Positions 1 through 14,756 of a DNA stretch of 40,000 bases are shown in pieces. The notes beneath the pieces are model-generated. The model did not search any database. It was not told where the DNA came from and was given only the letters and a program-made list of their open reading frames with translations. The stretch is from Chrysomallon squamiferum (Eukaryota; Mollusca; Gastropoda; Neomphalida; Peltospiridae). The translations under genes were made by a program, and so were the position numbers. The stretch is from positions 7,875,832 through 7,915,831 of the forward strand of contig CM022675.1 in the NCBI GenBank assembly GCA_012295275.1, written 5' to 3'. Numbering within the stretch: position 1 is the first letter of the stretch; the number at the start of each line of letters is the position of its first letter.

Positions 1-97
1 CGTCACAATATTAGCTTTGTAGATATTCAGCTGCACTCTCGTTTAAAACGTGACGACACGTCATTTTCTCTCGTTTTAGTTGCTCATTAGACTTCGT

Positions 98-100
<3 letters not shown>

Positions 101-172
<72 letters not shown>

Positions 173-285
173 AAGAGAGAATAAGAGAGAGAGATTCAAA
201 GACAGCGAGAGAGAGGAGAAAGACAGGAAAATAGAAAGAAAGAAAGAGAAATGGAGAGGGTGAGAAAAGTAGAAAGACAGAGCTT

Positions 286-371
<86 letters not shown>
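101..371. repeat. (GA)n compound microsatellite
   Basis: Two perfect GA runs (101-169 and 290-371) flank an imperfect purine-rich middle with AAAG and GACA variants. Confidence 0.97.
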
Positions 372-373
<2 letters not shown>

Positions 374-1133
374 GGATGGCTCATTGTAATATGGCGACAG
401 TCATATACAGATTCTAGTTACTAGAAATGCAGCATACAAAATATTCTATTTTATCATTATATTATTTTTACGTTTTAAATATTATCTTTGAATTACTACT
501 ACTGTTGTTGCTGCTGCTAAAGCAGTAAAGTAATAGTAGCTGTAGTAGTAGTAGCAGCAGGAGTAGTAGTAATAGTAGTACTAGTAGTAGTAGTTGTTGT
601 AATAATAGTAGTAGTAGCAGTAGCAGTAGTAGCGGTTGAAAAAGAAAAAAACAAAGACTAGATAAGCAAAGAAGAGAAAGTAAACAAACGATTAACAGCG
701 AGCTTATCTGTTCTTTTCTTTTTTTTCTTTTTTTTTTTCTGTTTACTCAAGAATCTCAACAGATCAGCTGTTTGCGTAAAGCAGCATAGATTTCAATTAC
801 TAATCGATTATCTGGGAAAACTATTACGCGTTAAAGAATTGAAGCTTCTTTTTAACCCCCCTCCACTCTCCGTATTAGATCAACGAAACCAAATTTCAAT
901 CAATCGCCTAAGCTGCAGTTCTCAACGAACGTAGAAGGAAATTAAATAACGAAAACGAAATGCTGCAGACACTAAGCAGCGTTATTTATTTTTTTATTAA
1001 TTTGTTTTTTCGGGTTTTTTCTCGTTTATATTCTACTTGTTCCTTGCACGTGCATTATTTTGGTTGTTTTCTTATAGGCACGCGTCCTTCCAGGTGCATG
1101 AAAAATGTGATGCATTTGTCATTATTTCAAGAG

Positions 1134-1138
<5 letters not shown>
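372..1138. other. spacer with GTA/GTT triplets and T runs, no gene seen
   Basis: Holds CTG/GTA/GTT triplets at about 494-633, T runs at 713-740, and AT-rich unique sequence from 741. No exon-like segment was found on either strand. Confidence 0.8.
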
Positions 1139-2256
<1,118 letters not shown>

Positions 2257-2275
2257 CACACACAAACATACACAA

Positions 2276-2325
<50 letters not shown>

Positions 2326-2382
2326 CACACACAATCACACTCACACACACACACACACACACACATTATACACACACAGAAC
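2257..2382. repeat. (CA)n compound microsatellite
   Basis: CA runs interrupted by AAAACAC, AATCACACTC and TTATA. Confidence 0.97.
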
Positions 2383-3070
2383 ACATAAAACAAACCCAAT
2401 TTGCGCCTCATTTCCCCCACTCAAACACATTACAGAGATGTAGTCAATTTCCATACCGTATACTTTCAAATAATGGAGGCGAACGAACGATAAAACACGT
2501 GATATTTGAAAATGAGGTCGAAATGAGCAAACAGTTACGGATAGTAATAGTTATCTGGCATTTGGAATCGCCCGATAAAAGACGGGACTCCAAACAAATT
2601 GAATATGATCAGGCGGAAAACATTTTCGCAGACAAATCAATCGGTTTGTCTAGCTGGTTAGCCTGACAAATGTCCGTATTCCAGTTTGCTCGTTAGAAGC
2701 TTGATGGAAGAACGAAATTATGTAAGGCTAGGATTTCGAGCACTGCTGGTTATATTTGTTTAATGAAAAGCTTGAAATCTACTGGCGTAGAAAAGACCAT
2801 TTTTCGTTACGTAATTGCGAAGTAATGTAGTTTGAAAATAACTAGTAATAGGAATTAAGGGGTTTTTTTTTTTCTTCTTATTATTTTTTTTTTTTATTGC
2901 TCGAAGGAATTCTGTCGGAAAATATGCATAAATTTCAACTTCGGCACTTCTTTTTTTTTTTTTTTTTTTTTTTTTAGTTTTAAAATTTAAAATTTGTATT
3001 TTGTTTTTTTTTTTTTTTTTTAAACACAAATATATAATTTTTTAAAAATATTTTATTTTTGTATTACTAC
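2383..3070. other. unique spacer ending in T-rich tracts
   Basis: Unique to about 2860 with no recognised coding, then T runs at 2862-2872, 2886-2896, 2951-2975 and 3002-3021. Confidence 0.75.
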
Positions 3071-3122
3071 TATTAAGCGTTCCGTTAATTACAGTATCAG
3101 TGTTTATCTGTGACGTCATATC
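3071..3122 (+). repeat. 52-bp direct repeat, copy 1
   Basis: This is identical over 52 bases to 4576-4627. It starts tattaagcgttccgttaatt and ends with a TGACGTCA palindrome. This copy is flanked on both sides by ACT triplets, as if inserted into, or bordered by growth of, an ACT microsatellite. Confidence 0.97.
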
Positions 3123-4039
3123 ACTACTACTACTACTACCAGTGCCACTACCAGACAATTACAACTACAACCACTAACGCAACATTTGCTTAGATAAATT
3201 TTGCCACTGTAAGAATCATCTTCGTAACTCTGCAGTTTTATACAAAGGTGGTCAAATGTATCACGACCTTTCCAAATAAGGAATTAGTGACCTCCCACCG
3301 CGGCAGACGAACAATTGTTTTGATAAAATAAATACACGATTACGATGCACGTGCGCAACGCAGCTGCCTGAAATGGCACACTTTCCACCCACCAATTACT
3401 CGACAATTCACATAAAATAACTAAGTCCCGCTGGATCGATAATATTTTGGCGTAAAATGACAAATTAGATTGTAGCTGAACATTTGTGACTATTCATCCG
3501 GGAGCTGGACCTGAAATTTTTCGGGTAACGAGTACACAATTGGCAACAACTGCAATTAACGGCACACGGATGACGTAATATGACGTCACAGTTACAGTAA
3601 AACGACACGTCATCAAAGAATACGTGAAATGACGTCATAGTCAATGTGAATTGATTTAAAATGGGTAAACGCTGCGAAACATATTAAAGTCAAATAAATT
3701 CTATAGAACGGTTCAAGCACGTTTGCTGTGGACGGAACCCGTGGCTCAGTTGGTGGCTATAGCCTTGACAAGGATGTTTTCCCCGAGTCTGAAGGACAAA
3801 TCTATAATGAACCTTTTCCCCTTCATTACAGTCGCTGTTGCCTTCTTTTATTACGCAGATATCTGTCTTTGTCGAAGAAATCAATATTTTTATACCACGT
3901 CAATTTTTATCTCTATTAAGAAATGAAGTGTAGCTCGTAAACTCATTAATATTCATCAAAATGGGAATACGCTTAGCATAGCGTTACCATAATCTGTATT
4001 CTAAATAGTAATGATAAACCAATTTTTTTATCGATTCTG
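3123..4039. other. unique spacer rich in TGACGTCA sites
   Basis: Besides an ACT stretch (3123-3180) this is non-repetitive. It carries TGACGTCA at 3581 and 3630, with a third at 3111 just upstream. At 3738-3756 lies TGGCTCAGTTGG, a tRNA A-box match without a B-box. No exon seen. Confidence 0.7.
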
Positions 4040-4040
4040 G

Positions 4041-4061
4041 CGTCTGTCTGTCTGTCTGTCA

Positions 4062-4131
<70 letters not shown>

Positions 4132-4211
4132 TTATTTATCTATCTATATTTCTGTCTAACTGTCTGTCTGTCTGTCAGAGTCTCTGTCTTGCAGTCCATT
4201 TTTGTCTGTAC

Positions 4212-4303
<92 letters not shown>

Positions 4304-4375
4304 CCCCCCCCTCCCCTCCTCCCTCCCCCCTCTCTCTACCTCTCCCACCACCTTCTTCCCACCTCCACCAAAATC
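4041..4375. repeat. (TCTG)/(TCTA)n, (CT)n and C-rich polypyrimidine tract
   Basis: TCTG and TCTA runs (4042-4176) lead to a CT run (4214-4299), then a C/T/A-only stretch to about 4375. Overall about 330 bp of nearly pure pyrimidine on the plus strand. Confidence 0.95.
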
Positions 4376-4783
4376 TACATCCATCTTCTAATTCCTGTTA
4401 TTCAAACCTGAAACTCTGGAAGCAATTTGCAACGGCAGTATCGACAACGGTTCGAGCCGGCCAGATACTACAATATCTGACTGCGAGGCCGCTATGAATG
4501 GGAAGGCCGCGTGCTGTTATTGATTGTGTGAGTAAGAGAAATATGAAGAATGCTGACCGCTCACCCGTTGGTCGATATTAAGCGTTCCGTTAATTACAGT
4601 ATCAGTGTTTATCTGTGACGTCATATCGTTGACGATATGTCAGATGGCCGGATCGCATTGTCAAGTGGAACTGACACGTAAAGTCATCTGTTTGTGAGAA
4701 CATTTGTGGCGATGTCGCTTTTATGAATAATGATTATATTTGTATATTCGTTCATGCGTGTGTACGTACGTATTGTAATGCAT

Positions 4784-4786
<3 letters not shown>
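4376..4786. other. unique spacer containing direct repeat copy 2
   Basis: Holds a perfect B-box match (GGTTCGAGCC at 4449) without an A-box. A 33-codon open stretch (ETLEAICNGSIDNGSSRPDT onward, to TGA near 4527) has mixed composition, but no acceptor fits it well. Confidence 0.6.
4576..4627 (+). repeat. 52-bp direct repeat, copy 2
   Basis: Exact copy of 3071-3122, 1,505 bp downstream. Its end overlaps a perfect stem-loop (CATATCG-TTGA-CGATATG, 4622-4639) that copy 1 lacks. Confidence 0.97.
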
Positions 4787-4876
<90 letters not shown>

Positions 4877-4901
4877 CGAGAGCGAGAGAGAGAGAGAGAG
4901 A
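4787..4901. repeat. (GA)n microsatellite
   Basis: Nearly perfect GA run with three GCGA interruptions near its end. Confidence 0.97.
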
Positions 4902-6120
<1,219 letters not shown>

Positions 6121-6317
6121 CATCATCAATATCCTTATTGTTATTGCTATTATTATTATTATTATTAAGATTACTATTATTATCATCATCATCATCGTCA
6201 TCATTATTATTATTATTATTATTATTACTATTATTATTAATATAATAAATATTATTATTATTATTATTATTATTATTATGTCCCAACATTAAAAATACTA
6301 CTATTAATAAAATTGTG

Positions 6318-6350
<33 letters not shown>

Positions 6351-6360
6351 ATAGTAGTAA
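6121..6360. repeat. (ATT)n / (TCA)n / (GTA)n triplet field
   Basis: ATT runs, a TCATCATCG patch (6182-6205), ATT again, then GTA repeats (6313-6358). Confidence 0.95.
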
Positions 6361-6850
6361 AGGCAGCAGCAACAACAGTAGTGGTATTAATAAGAACCGT
6401 ATTTGTAAAAATAGTATAAAAAATAAGAACATTTGAGCTGATAATAAAAGCCGAATTACAAATAGATTTTCTCTTTATTGTTTCTTTATTCTTGTGTTCG
6501 ATCTTCTTTTTAATATTCTGTTACATTATATTTTCTCTTTTATTTTAATTTTATTATTATTATTATTATTTTATATTATTATTTTGCTTTTCATTATTTA
6601 TTACTTTATTTTTTATGTTTTGTTGTTCATTTTCAATTAAGGAAGCAGAAAATGGAGCGCCTATCACTTAGATGTGTATATCAGTCGACAGCCCTGGGAA
6701 ATAAGTTTCAATACGAGTCCCAGGTCACTTGTTTCCTCAACACTAATCTTGTGGCAGACGAAATAAAAACCCGCGAGAAAACACGAGAATCTTTGCCGAG
6801 ACTGACGTTAATGGTTTTCGTCGCAAATAAAAACAAAAATCGACTTTAAA
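6361..6850. other. AT-rich spacer, no gene seen
   Basis: ATT repeats at 6548-6572. A 65-codon plus frame at 6652-6849 has mixed composition but no recognised domain or splice context. Confidence 0.7.
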
Positions 6851-6924
6851 AAAATGATAAATATTATTAAATAAATAAATAAATAAATAAATAAACAAAT
6901 AATAATAATAACAATAACAATAAC

Positions 6925-6965
<41 letters not shown>

Positions 6966-7020
6966 CAATAAATAAATCAATCAATAAACGAATAAAAATT
7001 AAATAAAAATTTAAAAAATA

Positions 7021-7055
<35 letters not shown>

Positions 7056-7085
7056 CAAGAAGAAGAAGAAGAAGAAGAAGAAACA
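6851..7085. repeat. (AAAT)n / (AAT)n / (AAC)n / (AAG)n compound repeat
   Basis: Tetranucleotide AAAT gives way to AAT with AAC, back to AAAT, AAT, and finally AAG. Confidence 0.95.
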
Positions 7086-7102
7086 AACGAAAATAAATAA
7101 AC

Positions 7103-7113
7103 AAAATGGCGGC
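7103..7113 (+). promoter_or_regulatory. YY1-like AAAATGGCGGC site
   Basis: This is one base from the YY1 consensus AAGATGGCGGC often found at animal transcription starts. It stands at the border between an AAT repeat and a CpG-richer unique stretch (7105-7270). It could mark a promoter; no transcript is proven. Confidence 0.25.
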
Positions 7114-7276
7114 TCTCGCTCCTTAGCCTCGATTGCTCACTCATCTGCAGAGTCTCGTTGACATTAATTGTTTTTCTCGTCGACGAGCGCGTTCGATTGC
7201 CAGGACGATGATTTCCCCGGAGTATTCGAAAGCCAGCACGCGCTCTCCAATATCTGGCGATTATTGACGACCAGAA

Positions 7277-7462
7277 TTGGTTATTTTTCTCACCAACCAA
7301 CACATGGACTTCCTAATTAACTTAATTTCTGCGAGTTACAGGTGTCCAGACGGTAGGGTAATGTGCTGCGTTACTGCTCAGAACGGTGTTGGACAAATTT
7401 GCTGTGTCGTCGACAATCGAAGAGAACGAGATAACATATTATTGACCTTTTCTGAGCAGTGA
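7277..7462 (+). CDS. weak cysteine-bearing open frame in a CpG-rich spacer
   Basis: The frame contains CPDGRVMCCVTAQNGVGQ followed by ICCVVDNRRERDN and a stop at 7462. A possible acceptor (gcgagttacag) sits just before CPDG. The paired cysteines are striking but match no family I can name, and the acceptor's pyrimidine tract is poor. Confidence 0.13.
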   Translation: MVIFLTNQHMDFLINLISASYRCPDGRVMCCVTAQNGVGQICCVVDNRRERDNILLTFSEQ

Positions 7463-8021
7463 CCTATGAATTATACAGAGAAGGAAACGAGGAACACAAG
7501 GGGGGAGGGGAGATAGAGAGAGAGAGAGAGAGAGAGGGGGGAGAGAGAAACATACAAGTAGTGACTGTATTAAAATTAAAGAAATAAAATAAATTAATTA
7601 TAAATATTTAGCCTGTTCTCAAAAACTCATTCTCGGTTACTCTCATATCTGTCTCTCACTGTCTCTCACTGTCTCTCGCTGTCTCTCACTCTCGCACTCC
7701 GTCTCTTTAACACATACACACATTTCATCTCTCTCATTTTCACCCTTACTTATTATATTCTCATTATATTGATTCTTTTCTCTCTTCATCCGGATTTGAT
7801 TTAATTAATTATATTTATTTATAAACTTTTTTTTCTTTTTTTTCTTTTCCTAAGTCTACCGCTTTGCTTTATCGGAGGACTACCAATGATTGAAATGGAT
7901 TTTCCATTTCTTAATAACTAGCAATTTTGTGTGCATCATTAACTTACAATTATCCTAAGGAAACCCACAAACGAATTTCTCCGCCTGAACCTCTAAGCAA
8001 ACGCTTATTTCACCATTAGGC

Positions 8022-8079
8022 ATAGACAATTTAATACAGATGTATGAACATATATAGACAATTTAATACAGATGTATGA
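8022..8079 (+). repeat. 26-bp direct repeat, period 32
   Basis: ATAGACAATTTAATACAGAT plus GTATGA occurs at 8022-8047 and exactly again at 8054-8079. A small recent tandem duplication in otherwise unique sequence. Confidence 0.95.
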
Positions 8080-8170
8080 TCATACACTTTATCGTGGAAC
8101 GAAGTTAACTTGAAGTTTTATTAAATCGAGTAGTATGTTTCTAATATGTATCAAAATTAAAAGATAAAGG

Positions 8171-8185
8171 GGAGAGAGAGAGAGA

Positions 8186-8278
<93 letters not shown>
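8171..8278. repeat. (GA)n microsatellite
   Basis: GA run with one GGGA near its start. Confidence 0.97.
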
Positions 8279-9440
<1,162 letters not shown>

Positions 9441-10132
9441 ATCTTAAAATTTCTATTCTTTCTTTTTTCTCTTTTATTTTTTTTCGTGTTTCTTCTTTCT
9501 TAATTTAAATTTACTTGCATTAATATATTTAACTCTTTTTATTCAAGCATACAGGTGTAATAATTTGACCACAGTTAGAATGTTAATTAGATTCATGTGT
9601 TATAATGGACGCTCATTTAATTGTATTAGATTTAAATAATAATTAATCTAAGATTAATTTTTCAAATACGTCAGAAAAAAAGAATTTGCATAAAAGCAAA
9701 ACAAACCAGGAGAAAACCCAAAACACAGCAAATCCACACCTCTAATATATTGGTAATAGTGATGATAATGATGATGATGATGATGATGAAGATGAAAGTA
9801 ATAATATTAACAATAGTAATAATAATAATAATTATAATGATGATGAAGATGATGATGATAATGAATATAAAAAGACAAATATCATTTTAATAATTTCAAT
9901 AACAATAACAATAACAATAATAATAATATTAATAATAATGATATTGTTGTTTGTACGATCTCTACGTTTTCGATATACTTCTGGCATTTATAAAATATTA
10001 TCAATTGCTAGAATCATATATAACTCGCGGTATGCGAAAATCATCAGAAGAAACTATAATAAAACATCCAAAAAACGATTATCTTTAATGCTCAGCATGT
10101 ATGTAGCAATAAAATTAATGATTTTACATTAA
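9441..10132. other. AT-rich spacer with (GAT)n
   Basis: GAT/AAT triplets at 9758-9862 and AAC/AAT at 9897-9940. The rest is unique AT-rich sequence with no exon seen. Confidence 0.8.
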
Positions 10133-10302
10133 CTTCGCCGATTATCGAACGATTATCAGCGTAATAAAGTTAATTACCTACTTGGCCGATTATCGGCCGA
10201 TTATCAGCGATGTAAAGTTAATTATCTACTTGGCCGATTATCGACCGATTATCAGCGTTGTAAAGTTAATTAATTATCGACTTCGACGATTATCGATAAT
10301 TA
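10133..10302. repeat. 48-bp minisatellite, about 3.4 copies
   Basis: Units start at 10133, 10181, 10229 and 10281 (the third is 52 bp, the last partial). Each has two CGATTATC-type blocks followed by AGCG and then TAAAGTTAATTA. Unit 2 contains the perfect palindrome GGCCGATTATCGGCC. Divergence is about 5-15% by eye. Confidence 0.95.
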
Positions 10303-10672
10303 GTACGTTGAGATCATCTCCTTTTTGTCGTATGTATCAAATATTACTTATCGATTAATTATGCAGTCTGTAGATTATCACTTATCTACGTATTACAATA
10401 ACTGATTATAAATCGATAATATACAATGGATTATCGCTCCATAATTTCTTCATGAAATAACAAGTGATCTGATGAACTGAACATTTTAATGTAAGCTTGT
10501 AAGCGGTATGCACAGACAGTATTAAGTGAACGTTTTTTTTTTTTTAATATGATTTAGTGACGTCACAACACCACGTGACATGTGATACGAAAAGCACCGC
10601 TACAGAACAACTAACGTTAGTCGCAAGTGTGAAGGCAGCTGTGTCACGTGATTAGACAGCCAGATAATATTT
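10303..10672. other. unique spacer after the 48-bp minisatellite
   Basis: Diverged TTATC/CGATTA words continue to about 10440, suggesting an older, decayed part of the same tandem array. TGACGTCA at 10558-10565. No exon seen. Confidence 0.65.
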
Positions 10673-10674
10673 TG

Positions 10675-10719
<45 letters not shown>

Positions 10720-11436
10720 AATAAATAAATAAATAAAAAATAAAAGAGGAGAAAGAAAGAAAGCGATAAACAAAGAAGATGTATTAATAATAATAATTTT
10801 AAAAAAAGTATAGAAAACGCGTTAACATGTAATAATAAATAAATATAAGCTTTAGTTTTAAATATTATTAACACTGACGTTTCTGATATGTATTATCTAC
10901 TCAGATACTTTCAGTGTGCTCATAAACTAACGAAATGTCCTATTTAAACAGACAAACCGATATAATTTTAGGATTTGTTTTCTGAACTCTTTCAAGTTGG
11001 GGAGTGCAAAAGATAAAGATTAGGGAAAAGGATAAGAGGAAGAGAGCGAAATGGCGATTAAAAGAAATAGCAAAAAAATTGTTTCTAATAATAATAATAA
11101 TAACTGCTTCAAATTTCATCCTTGTCCCAAAAATATTAGCTACATGCAAAGTTAAAGGACTAAAAAAGAAAAAAAGAAAAAAAAAAAGAGTAAAATTTCA
11201 CACAACCACGCCAAATCTCGTGAAATCTCGTGCCATGCAGGATTCGCAGAAAAGGCCTGCGTACTACTCTTTCTTTTTCGTAATTTTTTTTTTTTTTTTT
11301 TTTTTTTTTTTCTCTCTCTCTAGTGACCTTGGACTTTGGAACATGCAAGGTGATGACGTAAAAACTGTGTTAATGACGTGCTTTTGTCAGTGCTACTTGT
11401 AAACTTCTACAGAGCTTCAGAAAAAAACAAACTCAC
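10673..11436. other. AAT/AAAT repeat then A-rich and T-rich spacer
   Basis: AAT and AAAT (10676-10738), GAAA patches, an A-rich run at 11164-11190, and a T run at 11283-11310. Open frames here are low complexity. Confidence 0.75.
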
Positions 11437-11481
11437 CGGGAATGTCGACCGTTGAAACCACTCGAATCTGGACGTTTTCAA
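11437..11481 (-). CDS. candidate 45-nt internal microexon
   Basis: On the minus strand a strong acceptor (tgtttcttttgattag) and a strong donor (CCCG|GTGAGT) bracket exactly 45 nt. The only frame that looks protein-like reads ENVQIRVVSTVDIP with split codons at both ends (phase 1 in, phase 1 out). One other frame is open and one is closed. The phase is compatible with the signal-peptide exon at 31445. No family is recognised, and the evidence is the pair of splice signals only. Confidence 0.22.
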
Positions 11482-11807
11482 CTAATCAAAAGAAACACAG
11501 ATGCATAATTTAAATGTGTGCCATTTTCGTTATTTGATTTTGAACAGACGTCCTTTTCTTTTCTTTATTTTCTTTTTCTTTTTCTTTCTTTTTTTTTTTG
11601 CACACTTGTAACTTGTATTGCCATTTAAAATACTAGTAATTAATTATTTTCATAAATTTTCATTTTTCGTATTTTTTGTTTTATTATTAAAAATATTATT
11701 ATTATTATTATAATTATTATTATTATTATTATTTAAGTATCTGGCCAGTGCGATTTCATTTATAAACTTCCTTAAATTACAAAGATGGCATCTTAATTAA
11801 TACATTA

Positions 11808-11857
<50 letters not shown>

Positions 11858-12370
11858 CATAGTCAAACAGCAATTTAAAAAGAAAAAAGCATTAAAAAAT
11901 TCAATAAATAAATAAATAAATAAACTAAAACAATAAATAAGCAAAACAAAACCAAAAAATAAATAAAAAAGTATTCAAATATTGACATTATTTCAAATTT
12001 TACACGGTTAAAATGTAAATAGTTAATGCAAAAAAATTACATTTTTCGCAAGCCAAATTTTTTATTCTAAATAACATAAATTTAAATATACAGATTTCAT
12101 TATTTCTTATCGTTGTTATTTCACATGCGATTTCAAGTAACACAAATTGAAAACTAAATGTTATTAATAAGCTATTAGAACATGCACTGCCAAATCTGAA
12201 GCAGCTGAGAAGAAACACGATGTTAACACAGCGGTTATTCTTTTTTGTTCAGTTTATAAATGATATTTTGGAAATAAGCTTTTTGTTATCATTGCTGGTA
12301 TTGCCATTGTTTCTTATTCTATCTTTTTGTTCTTAGTTTTTTTTTTTTATTATATATTAATATTAAATTA
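11482..12370. other. AT-rich spacer with ATT and AAT runs
   Basis: CTTTT repeats (11560-11600), ATT (11692-11735), AAT (11809-11858) and AAAT (11905-11965). No exon recognised. Confidence 0.8.
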
Positions 12371-12424
<54 letters not shown>

Positions 12425-12690
12425 ATATTTAATTGCTATTATTTTTTTTCACTGTTTGTTTCTGTTATTGTTGTTATTGTTATTGTTGTTGTTATTGTTA
12501 TTGTTACTATTATTACTATTGTTATTACTATTTTGTTGTTGTTATTTTTATTATAATTGTTATTGATTTATTTATTAATTATCATTATTATTATTATTAT
12601 TATTATTGTTGTTGTTATTATTATTATTATTGCTATTATTGTTGTTATTATTATTATTATTATTATTATTACATTCCTTATTATTATTAT
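12371..12690. repeat. (AT)n followed by (ATT)n/(TTG)n field
   Basis: AT runs (12373-12430) precede a long ATT field with GTT interruptions (12450-12690). Confidence 0.95.
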
Positions 12691-12991
12691 GTTTTTTTGC
12701 TTCTCTCATAAATTCACTGATTTGTTTACAAAAGCCAAATTTTGTCTATCAATATCTCCTCTAAAATCTGTTTTTTTTTGTGTGTGTCTCTGTGTGTGCT
12801 TGGTATTCACTAATGTGTCTATTTTGTCATATTACGTGTGTATGCGTGTGTGCGTGTGTATGTGCGTGCATGTACGTATCTCAATCTATTTATCTGATCA
12901 AACGCGTGTGTATGTTTTTATTTATGCATATATTTGAGCACACACTAGATTTCGTCACAGATTGTGATGTAAATACGTACACATGTACGCG

Positions 12992-13028
<37 letters not shown>

Positions 13029-13110
13029 CAATTTTTTCCAGACTTCGTTCCGTGATTAACGCAACTGTGCATTCCTCTGCACACACATTATTCTCACGTG
13101 TATTTTTCAG
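12691..13110. other. spacer with GT-rich and (CA)n stretches
   Basis: TGTGTG variants at 12778-12925 and a CA run at 12992-13027; the remainder is unique. Confidence 0.8.
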
Positions 13111-13273
13111 CGACGAAGAATCCATTGTCAGTATTCACCGAAACGTTATAATCAGCAGGAAAATGTTATTGTTGTCGTATGCTGTGAATGTCACACGTGT
13201 TGCCTCCTACGACGTGGGCGACATCGTTGTTGTCCTAAATTCATCTCCACTTAACTGTGCGGTTGCCGTTTAA
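13111..13273 (+). CDS. candidate terminal exon, unrecognised
   Basis: After a good acceptor (ctcacgtgtatttttcag) a 53-codon frame reads DEESIVSIHRNVIISRKM, then SYAVNVTRVASYDVGDIVV, then NSSPLNCAVAV and TAA. The composition is mixed and protein-like, unlike the repeats around it. No homology is recognised and no AATAAA was seen in the next ~100 bp. Confidence 0.22.
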
Positions 13274-13490
13274 TCATCATCAGCGAGCGATTACTGACAT
13301 AATACGTATTATTTCATGACAAAGCAATCGATAATAATGTGCATTGTCCTTTCGTCTCTGAAATGGTGTGCGCGCGCGTAGAATCTGTTCTAGTGCATGC
13401 GTTATTATTATTATTATTAATACATGCAGCTTTCTAGTTTAAAAAAAGAGAAAAGTATATATGTTTGTAGCTTGATCGTTTGTTTGTGGG
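13274..13490. other. unique spacer
   Basis: Contains GTGTGCGCGCGCGTAG (about 13367-13381), an alternating purine-pyrimidine stretch with Z-DNA potential, and a short ATT run. Confidence 0.65.
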
Positions 13491-13965
<475 letters not shown>

Positions 13966-14403
13966 GACATGTCTCTCGAACAAGCGCGCATTCAGCAAAA
14001 AATTTACCAACAATCGAATGTTCGAGTAGCCAGAGACCAACTCTTAACAGTTTTACCAATTCTTTCGAAAACAAGAAGAAGAAGAAAAAAAACACAGACC
14101 CCCCAGCTCAGCTCACCCACCCCCAACCACCCCCCCCCCCACTACCACCCCCACCGCGATAAAGCTCCGCGGAGAATATGCAGGAGGCGGTAATAAAGTG
14201 AAATTAACTGATAACGACATTTCAATTCTGTATCCAGTTTCAATCCAGAGTGCTTATTTTTATTTTTTATTTTATTTTTATTATTTTTTTTATTTATCAA
14301 ATGAAGGTTATCTTAGCAAGGACGTGAAACTTAATGTCACTGGGACAGACCACGTGGTAAACCGTTATTATCTGAATTATGGAGCGATCAGTGAGGGGGT
14401 GGG

Positions 14404-14436
<33 letters not shown>

Positions 14437-14756
14437 AGTAGATTAAGTAAGTAAAAAAATAAAATAAAATACAATACAATCAAATAAAATAAAAATATAA
14501 AATAAAATTAAAAAAATAAAATGAAATAAATAAAATAAAGAAGAGAAAAAAAATAAAAGAAAGTATAAAATTATATATATATGTGCACGTGCGTGTGAGA
14601 GCGCCCGTATGTGTGTGTGTGTGTGTGTTTGTGTGCGCAAGTGCGTGTTAAGAAATAGTGAATTCCAAAATGAATGAAACAATGTAAGAAATAAATGAAC
14701 GAAAGATAACAGAATAAAGAGAGAAAAGAATAAGAGGCGAGAAAACATGTTTATAC
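13966..14756. other. spacer with C-rich tract, poly(A) and GT-rich stretch
   Basis: Unique piece 13966-14070, C-rich tract, unique 14160-14400, an A run of about 32 (14403-14434), AAAT-like repeats to 14570, and a GT run at 14608-14630. Confidence 0.8.
14098..14158 (-). other. C-rich tract, G-quadruplex potential on the minus strand
   Basis: Six or more C runs, one of twelve, are spaced by short A/T/C pieces. The minus strand can form a G-quadruplex and the plus strand an i-motif. It directly follows an AAGAAG purine stretch. Confidence 0.65.

Larger units (their letters stand above)
7114..8170. other. spacer, CpG-richer at its start
   Basis: 7114-7270 has raised CpG. 7512-7548 is GA-rich, 7640-7700 repeats GTCTCTCACT, 7826-7850 is T-rich, and 8022-8079 holds the 26-bp duplication. 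Nothing else recognised. Confidence 0.7.

Noticed and set aside
3723-3800. tRNA-like start (ACCCGTGGCTCAGTTGGT)
   Set aside because: The A-box matches, but the D-stem does not close, no B-box lies at the right distance, and no cloverleaf forms.
4449-4460. B-box GGTTCGAGCC, and GATCGATTCC on the minus strand near 5697
   Set aside because: Isolated B-boxes without an A-box 30-40 bp upstream; expected by chance in 40 kb.
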